IMG/VR virus record: IMGVR_UViG_3300021139_000016
Span: 1 to 58,570 of that record
Strand: one strand, 5' to 3'
Origin: a virus
DNA: 58,570 bases
This document shows, piece by piece, positions 32,901 through 38,678 of this stretch. Under the pieces are notes generated by a model, which ran no database searches, had not been told where the DNA came from, and worked only from the letters and a program-made list of their open reading frames with translations. The stretch's first letter is position 1; each line of letters starts with the position of its first letter. The translations under genes were made by a program, and so were the position numbers.

Positions 32901-33344
32901 AAAAATACCAAATTTTGTATTTGAAGTGTCTAGCCAGTATGTACCACTTGGAGGAGCACCTGCAGGAGCAGAGCTTGTTCCAACTAATTGTCCTAGGTCA
33001 ACATCAGCACGGGCAACAAATACTTTACTGCTTACGCCTAAAACTGAGTATGCGGCTTGTAGACCGTACTCGTTACGCTCTCCGCCGTTTACTGGATTGT
33101 TACTAGAATCAACTTCAAAGTATGGTGTGCCAAATGTATCTGTAAGGTCACGTTGACTTGTGATAGTCCACACTTGATTTTTGTACTGACTTGTAGTACC
33201 AGCGGCTACGCCAGTACCTGATGAATTTTGTTTGTTGGCCGCAGTAGCGATAAAGATCAAAGGCACTGTTCCTGGTGCCGCTGGTGTGTAAAAACTTTCG
33301 TTTACTATGCTTACTGATACGCCTGGTGAATTTAATGTTGCCAT
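29976..33344 (-). CDS. 18: tail sheath protein, T4 gp18-like, enlarged
   Basis: 1,122 residues from ATG 33344 (MATLNSPGVSVS), preferred over an ATG three codons earlier because GGGAG is correctly spaced. T4 gp18 has 659 residues. The N-terminal sheath domain (PGVSVSIVNESFY, VPLIFIATAANKQ, YGLQAAYSVLGVSSKVFVARADVDLGQL) and the C-terminal core (MLRTFINSDAVSYQWFAPAGTRRGIVDN; ARIDRSELWVDIAVEPVKAVEFIYIPVRL in two blocks) flank a Thr/Ser/Gly-rich insertion of several hundred residues that includes IYVYNGNTLKWELQD-type repeats. Sheath hexamers contract to drive the tube into the host. Confidence 0.93.
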   Translation of the reverse strand: MATLNSPGVSVSIVNESFYTPAAPGTVPLIFIATAANKQNSSGTGVAAGTTSQYKNQVWTITSQRDLTDTFGTPYFEVDSSNNPVNGGERNEYGLQAAYSVLGVSSKVFVARADVDLGQLVGTSSAPAGAPPSGTYWLDTSNTKFGIFEWDAGAQSFSVQSLSVIDDSNKAIATVNGDGVTIAPSFGAVGSYAITTDDGNTNEVQYKNQDGNWVHVGSSGETNFATNANVSTFKSTSWVTSYPTVAGVTSNPTFASASGSLIINGTTIAVSTASTAITVAQSINSTLHTSGVGAKVNSSSQLELYVDQYPGTITIGGTASTIAELGWSAKTYYAPSLFIGPHTQYPDFSTRPSGSVYVKTTSPNAGASWIVKQYSGTTQAFTQIAAPIYPDAQTAIYNLDLAGGGTNVAVGTLFVESNFNHGNGTATTSSNFASFADFRVWRRSAVSPTVITSTSQANPPTLPNGAVLTIKESVPGSATLTNEVAITLSGTTLSQLVLQINGAGTLQNTSATLNGDGTISIIHATGGEIKFKDPGNILASAGFTPYTFNSVADTWSGTTNFYAAGTKEVDGYTFKASNWAPLVYTSSQTTPTSSPENGTLWYSNVFNQVDIMYHNGQKWQGYKNAFPSTDPAGPIISVTQPVTQSTGSALANGDIWIQTGDMDLYGQNIYVYNGNTLKWELQDPTDHTSPNGWVFHDARWATNGYATTPGTIPQLLASDYVDPDAPDPGLYPRGTRLWNLRRSGYNVKQYEANYININDNNGVNIRTGDPMNGSNSTTPYNPARWVSVSPNNDYGVGTFGRLAQRGFVVKSLKALIDTNDALKDTDTLVFNIMACPGYPETIQNMVGLNDDRAQTAFVIGDTPFRLPANATAIQAWGASTTALDNGEAGAVTRDDYTALFYPSGYTNDNLGNYIVVPPSHMMLRTFINSDAVSYQWFAPAGTRRGIVDNASSVGYVDATTGEFVPSALPQGIRDTMALQDVRINPIATLNGSGILNFGNYTRSNSTSAVDRINVSRLVAYLRRQLDIIVRPYLFEPNDQITRNEVKNSVESFLLELVGQRALYDYIVVCDTSNNTPARIDRSELWVDIAVEPVKAVEFIYIPVRLLNTGAIKSGNFGQTAQG

Positions 33345-33379
33345 CCTATGCATCTCCCATGTAATGGTTTGTTCATCAG

Positions 33380-33387
33380 TATTTAGT
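33380..33387 (-). promoter_or_regulatory. late-promoter-like octamer ACTAAATA with leader, gene 18
   Basis: Minus strand, 35 nt before ATG 33344; the leader contains GGGAG. Confidence 0.55.
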
Positions 33388-33408
33388 GGTTATACCAATT
33401 TTCTATTG

Positions 33409-33416
33409 GTTAAATA
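33409..33416 (+). promoter_or_regulatory. late-promoter-like octamer GTTAAATA before the HNH-like gene
   Basis: Plus strand, 21 bp from the minus-strand octamer of gene 18. It lies 30 nt before ATG 33447, or 3 nt before a possible TTG start at 33420. Confidence 0.5.
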
Positions 33417-33446
33417 CCATTGAAAAGGGCACGAAAAAGGGCGGGT

Positions 33447-33785
33447 ATGATCAGATCATTGTGTAAAACATGCGGTAAAAGACCGGTTGCTATCAACTAT
33501 CACAAAGAGGGTAAGGTATTTTACAGGAAGTCTTGCGACCATTGTTCGAGAGATAGAAAGCCTGGTCTTACTAAATGGCAGTTAGCAGGCTATAAGAAAA
33601 AGGATACTTGCGATCGGTGTAATTTCACCAGCAAGTATCCTGATCAATTTGATGTGTTTTTTGTCGACGGAAATCTAGAAAATTGTCGGCATGCAAATTT
33701 AAAAACTATATGTGCTAACTGCCAACGATTACTACATCAGCTCAAGCTACCATGGAAACGGGGAGATCTCCGACCAGACTTTTAA
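33447..33785 (+). CDS. HNH-endonuclease-like zinc protein, probably inactive
   Basis: 112 residues from ATG 33447, behind AAAGGG; a TTG at 33420 would add nine basic residues. Four C-x-x-C pairs (C6/C9, C30/C33, C55/C58, C89/C92) hold two zinc knuckles. The HNH core reads FDVFFVDGNLENCRHANLKTICANC, where the usual first histidine of 'HIDGN' is phenylalanine, so catalysis is doubtful while DNA binding may remain. From memory, close relatives sit in the tail region of cyanophages as a stable gene rather than a mobile homing enzyme. Its end overlaps the dNMP kinase gene end by 44 nt (convergent). Confidence 0.65.
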   Translation: MIRSLCKTCGKRPVAINYHKEGKVFYRKSCDHCSRDRKPGLTKWQLAGYKKKDTCDRCNFTSKYPDQFDVFFVDGNLENCRHANLKTICANCQRLLHQLKLPWKRGDLRPDF

Positions 33786-34398
33786 CCTGATCGTATAAGT
33801 CATCAATACTTCCGTTATTATCTAGGATAGCATCGAACTTGGTTCCTACCCATGCTGTTTCTGATGCATGGATCCCTGTTTTTTCTAATCTATGTTTACT
33901 GGTTGCCCATGTTAAATTACCGTTCGGGCCTTGATTTACACTAACTGCGGCATCGTACCATTCGGGCTCTAGCCCGCGGACTACACGGACAACAATGCCG
34001 CCAGCGGCTTTAATTGATTTAATTTCATTAGGAAAACGGCAGTCACTAATGACTATGTCATCTTTCGAGTTGCGTAGTTTATTCTCTAATGCGGCAATCC
34101 AAATATCGTCATGGAAGCCTTTGCGACAAACTTCAGTTCCCCAGTATTGTAATACCCAACGTGGTGTTAAATGAGGCATACCTAAACGTTCTGCCCACCA
34201 CGGATCTACTTGTTCTCGCCATTCGCGGGCTGATTTAGTTCGCCCCTCTAACATTGTACGGTCCCAGCCAAACACTTGTGCCACAGCATCTTTAAGGCTG
34301 TTGGCAAAACTTTCTCTTCTAAATTCGTGGAAATTTGTTAGATAGTCGGCAATAGTATCTTTGCCTGATCCAATAAAACCGCACACACCTATAATCAT
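33742..34398 (-). CDS. 1: deoxynucleoside monophosphate kinase, T4 gp1-like
   Basis: 218 residues (T4 gp1 has 241). P-loop GFIGSGKDT at 7-15, then FANSLKDAVAQVFGWDRTMLEG, the family block WVLQYWGTEVCR and VISDCRFPNEI with the LID-like R. It phosphorylates dNMPs to dNDPs for phage DNA synthesis. AGGAGA precedes the ATG. Its place among tail genes is the same kind of arrangement seen in marine T4-like phages. The 3' end overlaps a convergent gene by 44 nt. Confidence 0.88.
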   Translation of the reverse strand: MIIGVCGFIGSGKDTIADYLTNFHEFRRESFANSLKDAVAQVFGWDRTMLEGRTKSAREWREQVDPWWAERLGMPHLTPRWVLQYWGTEVCRKGFHDDIWIAALENKLRNSKDDIVISDCRFPNEIKSIKAAGGIVVRVVRGLEPEWYDAAVSVNQGPNGNLTWATSKHRLEKTGIHASETAWVGTKFDAILDNNGSIDDLYDQVKSLVGDLPVSMVA

Positions 34399-34445
34399 AG
34401 TATCTCCTAGTCGATACTATATTTTATTACAATGTGATTACAAGG

Positions 34446-34829
34446 TCAATCTTTTTTGGTTCTTTTTGTGGTCTTTTTTGCGTTCCAGTTGTTTACCGGA
34501 CTTGTTGTTGATACGTCTTTATTTTCGTGGCTTCCGCCAGGAGTTAATTGTACTTTAGGAGTACCTACTAGATTAGCCGCGGCTTGTAAAATGCTATCTT
34601 CAACATCAGTGTATCCAATAGTAACCATTTTCAAACCTGTTGGGCCTGCAACATCCATTTTATTATCAGGAAGGCCGGCCATAGCAACACCAAAGCGATA
34701 TGCAAGATAACCGGAGCTGTTATCTAGTTCTGGAAAAATATGTGAGTTAGGTAGTGCCTGGGCAACATCCGGAGTCCAACCTTTAGCTCCTGTATAATCT
34801 CTCGCTTCGACTAATTCTCTTATTTTCAT
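34446..34829 (-). CDS. small protein of unknown function with prohead-cleavage-like start
   Basis: 127 residues. It starts MKIRELVEARDYTGAKGW, where LVE-A fits the L-x-E consensus of the T4 prohead protease. A globular middle (SGYLAYRFGVAMAGLPD, LKMVTIGYTDVEDSILQAAANLV) is followed by a basic flexible tail. AGAGGA precedes the ATG. Located between gene 13 and gene 1. Virion association is suggested by position only. Confidence 0.5.
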   Translation of the reverse strand: MKIRELVEARDYTGAKGWTPDVAQALPNSHIFPELDNSSGYLAYRFGVAMAGLPDNKMDVAGPTGLKMVTIGYTDVEDSILQAAANLVGTPKVQLTPGGSHENKDVSTTSPVNNWNAKKTTKRTKKD

Positions 34830-34830
34830 A

Positions 34831-35589
34831 TTATCCTCTTACAAACCACATCGGAGTTTCACCGGTCTCGCTATTTCTAATAGCTAATTCTAATTTTTCA
34901 ATTTCTTCTTTACCGGCAGATATCAATGCATCACCATTTAATGATGTGCCGCCTTGTGGACCAGCGATCTGATTAAACTTACTACGAGCTTCACCTAGTA
35001 TAATCTTACAGGTTGCCAGTGTATAATCTTTAATCCAAATACCTGCGTATGGATCTTTTACAAGATCAAAGTCTGGTCTATGATTGTTCACCCATAACAA
35101 TAGTGTTTCTTGTCCTCTTGGACGTTGCATTAATGTTAATTTTTTATTAGAAGGATTAAAACGAAAGTTGATAAAACTACCAAACATTTTACCCACTAAA
35201 TTCTGATAACTTGCAAACGCAAAATAGGTTGCTAAACCGCCCATGTTGCTAGAGCTTAACAAATAGGTATTTGTATAAGCCAAGTTAAACGGTTCAAATA
35301 ATGTACCTGTATCGCCACCGCCTGTTCTACTACCAATACTTCTACGGAATACTTCGCGCACACTCATAATTTCTGGTGCTAATTGATATTCGTTAACGTC
35401 TTGATCTACAGTTATAAAAGCATAGCTTTCTTCAACAGAATTTGCACTACGTTGACGATATACGGCTAGGGCACGGTCTATAGCTGTTTGGTAATTAGAG
35501 GGCTCTAATTCAACATCGACCATACCGCCACCCAACATATTGGTAACGTAATCTATAATTTCTTGGCGGGCATCAGTTGTATCACTCAT
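34831..35589 (-). CDS. 13: neck (head closure) protein, T4 gp13-like
   Basis: 252 residues (T4 gp13 has 309). EIIDYVTNMLGGGMVDVELEP, YQTAIDRALAVYRQR, YAFITVDQDVNEYQLAPEIMSVREVFRR, and near the end IWIKDYTLATCKIILGEARSKFNQI, GPQGGTSLNGDALISAGKEEIEKLE (separate blocks). These match gp13 of marine T4-like phages as I know it. gp13 with gp14 forms the neck that closes the filled head. The ATG is 5 nt after ACTAAATA; gene 14 starts divergently 27 bp away. Confidence 0.78.
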   Translation of the reverse strand: MSDTTDARQEIIDYVTNMLGGGMVDVELEPSNYQTAIDRALAVYRQRSANSVEESYAFITVDQDVNEYQLAPEIMSVREVFRRSIGSRTGGGDTGTLFEPFNLAYTNTYLLSSSNMGGLATYFAFASYQNLVGKMFGSFINFRFNPSNKKLTLMQRPRGQETLLLWVNNHRPDFDLVKDPYAGIWIKDYTLATCKIILGEARSKFNQIAGPQGGTSLNGDALISAGKEEIEKLELAIRNSETGETPMWFVRG

Positions 35590-35594
35590 GCTTA

Positions 35595-35602
35595 TATTTA
35601 GT
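35595..35602 (-). promoter_or_regulatory. late-promoter-like octamer ACTAAATA, 5 nt from start of gene 13
   Basis: Minus strand; spacer TAAGC then ATG 35589. Overlaps by 2 bp the oppositely oriented octamer of gene 14. Confidence 0.65.
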
Positions 35603-35608
35603 TAAATA
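35601..35608 (+). promoter_or_regulatory. late-promoter-like octamer GTTAAATA, 7 nt from start of gene 14
   Basis: Plus strand; spacer CACTACT then ATG 35616. The two octamers form TATTTAGTTAAATA, a face-to-back divergent pair that could not be occupied by two polymerases at once. Confidence 0.65.
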
Positions 35609-35615
35609 CACTACT

Positions 35616-36821
35616 ATGCCAAGACTATCTCTATACCGTCCCGAAAAGGGCAACGATTTCAAGTTCTTTGACCGCCTAATTAATGAACAATTTCAGGTGG
35701 GCGGAACAGACATCTACATACACAAATATGCAGGCCCTGTAGCACCAGAAACCGGAGAGTCCACTCCTAGCCAGCCTACAAATACTAATTATGATCCTAC
35801 ATTAGGGATACAAGATCTGCTCCTAATGGAAAACAGAGACCGTCATTACGAGCCAGATGTTTACATCGCTCGTGCAATTTATACAATGCAGGATTTGGAC
35901 TTTAACCTAAGTCAGTTTGGCATATTTTTAACTAACGATAACGTGATGATTCACGTACATTTACGTACTATAGTAGAGCTACTAGGACGTAAGCCTGTAT
36001 CTGGTGACGTGTTAGAACTACCCCATTTAAAAGATGAATATGCATTGGGTGATGCGACTATTGCTTTGAAACGATTTTATGTAGTCCAAGATGTTACTCG
36101 TCCGTCTACTGGATTTAGTCCAACATGGTATCCGCACTTGTTAAGATTAAAATGTGCTCCGATGGTCAACAGTCAAGAATTTGCAGAGATACTTAATCAA
36201 GAACAGTATGATACTCAAGGTAATCCTGCTGGCACATTAAAAGAATTAAACACAACGTTTGATATTGCACAACAAATTAACGATGCAATCATAGCGCAAG
36301 CAGAAGCAGATTTACCTATGAGTGGATATGACACAACTCCTTACTATGTGGTACCATTAAACACACAAGGATTTGCAGATGTTGAAGATGTTAGTGATAC
36401 CAATGTTGATGTTACCGCAGAAGGTACCATTGATGCATCTGTAGTACTGCGCACACCCGATCACGAATATTATCTCGGATATAACACAGGTGGAAGTGTT
36501 CCACCAAACGGTGCTCCTTATACGTTTGGCATTGATTGGCCAGCAAGACCTATTCTAGGTCAATTCCACTTGCGAACTGATTATTTTCCAAATAGATTGT
36601 TTAGATATGATGGTAGTTACTGGCTCAAGTTTGAAGACAATGTACGTATGGAAGTAACTAACACTCCTGCTGATGGTGATATGAATACTCCAAATAGCCA
36701 AACACGTCAGACAGAAGTTACCAGCTTTATCAATAATACAAATACTGCTACTATCGGTACTAAAGTTGTACAGGAACGTCAAGCACTAAGTAAAGCACTA
36801 CGATTAAAGGCGGACAATTAA
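35616..36821 (+). CDS. 14: neck protein, T4 gp14-like
   Basis: 401 residues from ATG 35616 (MPRLSLYRPEKGNDF); an in-frame start at 35577 would overlap gene 13. Family blocks: FFDRLINEQFQVGGTDIYIHKY, GIQDLLLMENRDRHYEPDVY, FNLSQFGIFLTNDNVMIHVH, LGRKPVSGDVLELPHLKDEY, ALKRFYVVQDV and FSPTWYPHLLRLK (each separate). T4 gp14 has 256 residues; the enlarged form is normal for marine relatives as I remember. It builds the neck with gp13. Transcribed opposite to gene 13, which is unusual for a fixed pair. Confidence 0.8.
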   Translation: MPRLSLYRPEKGNDFKFFDRLINEQFQVGGTDIYIHKYAGPVAPETGESTPSQPTNTNYDPTLGIQDLLLMENRDRHYEPDVYIARAIYTMQDLDFNLSQFGIFLTNDNVMIHVHLRTIVELLGRKPVSGDVLELPHLKDEYALGDATIALKRFYVVQDVTRPSTGFSPTWYPHLLRLKCAPMVNSQEFAEILNQEQYDTQGNPAGTLKELNTTFDIAQQINDAIIAQAEADLPMSGYDTTPYYVVPLNTQGFADVEDVSDTNVDVTAEGTIDASVVLRTPDHEYYLGYNTGGSVPPNGAPYTFGIDWPARPILGQFHLRTDYFPNRLFRYDGSYWLKFEDNVRMEVTNTPADGDMNTPNSQTRQTEVTSFINNTNTATIGTKVVQERQALSKALRLKADN

Positions 36822-36822
36822 G

Positions 36823-38253
36823 ATGGAGTATTTTTACGATGGTCAGATAAGACGCTACTTAACACAATTTATGCGTCTAATGAGTAACTTTAGTTACAGC
36901 GACAACAAAGGAAATCTAACAAGAGTACCTGTTCGCTACGGTGACATGAATAGACAAGTTGCTCAGATACTAAACAAAAATAGTGAAAACACTATGCCAA
37001 CTGCGCCTCTTATTGGTTGCTATATTAAAAATCTAGAAGTTGCACGTAACAGATTGCAAGAACCTACTCATATCAGTAAGGTACAAATCAAAGAGCGCGA
37101 TACATGGGTTAACCCGCAAACAGGAATAGAAGAATACATAAACATCGAAGGCGAAAATTACACAGTCGAAAGACTAATGCCTGTTCCATATGATCTAACA
37201 TTCCAAGCAGATATATGGACTACAAACACAGATCAAAAATTACAGTTGATTGAGCAGATGTTAGTATTATTCCGCCCTAGTTTAGAACTACAAACAACTG
37301 ACAACTATCTAGACTGGACCAGTTTAAGTGTTCTCGAATTAACTGAACTAACATTTAGTAGTCGTCAAATACCTCAAGGTACAGAGCAAGATATAGATAT
37401 CGCAACACTACAGTTCTTAACACCAATTTGGTTAACCACTCCTGCCAAAGTTAAGCAGATGGGAATTATTACAAATATTATTACATCTATATTTGTCGAA
37501 CCTGAAGGAACACTAGGTGCTGGTGAATATCATACCTACACAGAAACAGATTTCTTTGGTGGTAGATCACCAACAGCAGTCGATGGGACTACATTAGGTA
37601 ATCTAGGTGTGTTGATCCTAGATGGCACAGCTAAATTGTTAGCGCCTGCAGAAGGTGTATCTAATGATGAAGTTCCTTACAAGTATGGCCTAAACATCAG
37701 TTGGTTAAGAATCCTCGATCAATATCCTGGAAAATTCCAGGCAGGACTTAGCCAGATTAGATTAAAGAAACCATCCGGTACAGAAATTATAGCACGTATT
37801 AGTTTAGATCCTGCAGACGAATCAGTCATGCACCTAGACTTTGATGCTGATACTATACCAGCCGACAGTCAAGTTCCTCCGAACAGTGGCAAAACTTACA
37901 TCGATGCTATCATAGATCCAACAACATTTGATCCAGTTAATCCTGTAGCAGGTATACGCTATTTGATATTAGAAGATATCAATACAGATCCTAAATTAGC
38001 ACAGGCCATATTTGAAGACCAAGCGGCAAAAGCATGGCGCAATACAGATGGAACATATCTACAGGCTCATGCCAACGATATCATTACATGGAGCGGAACA
38101 ACATGGGCTGTTGTTTTCGATTCACAGTCAGTTACTGATCTCACTTACATAACTAACATTAGAACAGGCATACAATATGTATGGGACGGTTCTATGTGGT
38201 CTAAGAGTTTTGAAGGTGAATATAGATCTGGTAATTGGCGATTAATTTTATGA
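36823..38253 (+). CDS. 15: tail completion/sheath stabiliser protein, T4 gp15-like, enlarged
   Basis: 476 residues (T4 gp15 has 272). EYFYDGQIRRYLTQFMRLMSNFSY, VPVRYGDMNRQVAQIL, VERLMPVPYDLTFQADIWTTNTDQKLQLIEQMLVLFRPSLELQ (in blocks) match the gp15 core, including the F-F-Y...R-P start and the 'QI.EQ.L..F.P' helix. The C-terminal 200 residues are extra. It caps the tail and contacts the neck. It begins 1 nt after gene 14 and overlaps the Nudix gene by 4 nt (ATGA). Confidence 0.85.
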   Translation: MEYFYDGQIRRYLTQFMRLMSNFSYSDNKGNLTRVPVRYGDMNRQVAQILNKNSENTMPTAPLIGCYIKNLEVARNRLQEPTHISKVQIKERDTWVNPQTGIEEYINIEGENYTVERLMPVPYDLTFQADIWTTNTDQKLQLIEQMLVLFRPSLELQTTDNYLDWTSLSVLELTELTFSSRQIPQGTEQDIDIATLQFLTPIWLTTPAKVKQMGIITNIITSIFVEPEGTLGAGEYHTYTETDFFGGRSPTAVDGTTLGNLGVLILDGTAKLLAPAEGVSNDEVPYKYGLNISWLRILDQYPGKFQAGLSQIRLKKPSGTEIIARISLDPADESVMHLDFDADTIPADSQVPPNSGKTYIDAIIDPTTFDPVNPVAGIRYLILEDINTDPKLAQAIFEDQAAKAWRNTDGTYLQAHANDIITWSGTTWAVVFDSQSVTDLTYITNIRTGIQYVWDGSMWSKSFEGEYRSGNWRLIL

Positions 38254-38678
38254 ACAATGTAATTTGTAGTGGTGGAATATTTTTCTCAAAAGAGACTCAA
38301 AGGTTCTTGTTTTTGCTCCGTAATCAAGGAAAAACAGCAGGAACTTGGGGAATAGTAGGGGGTAAAAATGAGCCACTGGACACAGCACCCATTAACACTC
38401 TAAAAAGAGAAATCACAGAAGAAGTTGGATTCTTACCAGAGATATGCAAATATGTTCCATTAGAACTGTTTACCAGCAAAGATGAAGGCTTTTATTATCA
38501 CACATATTTGCTGGTAGTCAACGAAGAATTTATTCCTAAACTAAACGAAGAACACGTGGGCTATGCCTGGTGTAATTTAGAACACTGGCCAAAGCCATTA
38601 CACAACGGTGTTCGTGTTACCCTCAATAATAAAATCATCAAGGCTAAGATCGATACTATAATCGATATCTTAGCTTGA
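38250..38678 (+). CDS. Nudix hydrolase
   Basis: 142 residues from ATG 38250, which overlaps the gene 15 stop. The Nudix box is GGKNEPLDTAPINTLKREITEEVGF (read as GG at 37-38, then R53-E54-I-T-E57-E58-V-G60); REITEEVG is intact, while the upstream glutamate of the box is replaced. Such enzymes cleave nucleoside diphosphates linked to other groups (capped RNA ends, NAD, mutagenic dNTPs, nucleotide sugars). T4 has NudE in another place. Coupling with gp15 would make it a late protein. Substrate unknown. Confidence 0.82.
   Translation: MNNVICSGGIFFSKETQRFLFLLRNQGKTAGTWGIVGGKNEPLDTAPINTLKREITEEVGFLPEICKYVPLELFTSKDEGFYYHTYLLVVNEEFIPKLNEEHVGYAWCNLEHWPKPLHNGVRVTLNNKIIKAKIDTIIDILA

Noticed and set aside
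35577-35615. N-terminal extension of gene 14 to 35577
   Set aside because: It would overlap gene 13 and run through both promoter octamers; MPRLSLYRPEKG at 35616 fits the family start.
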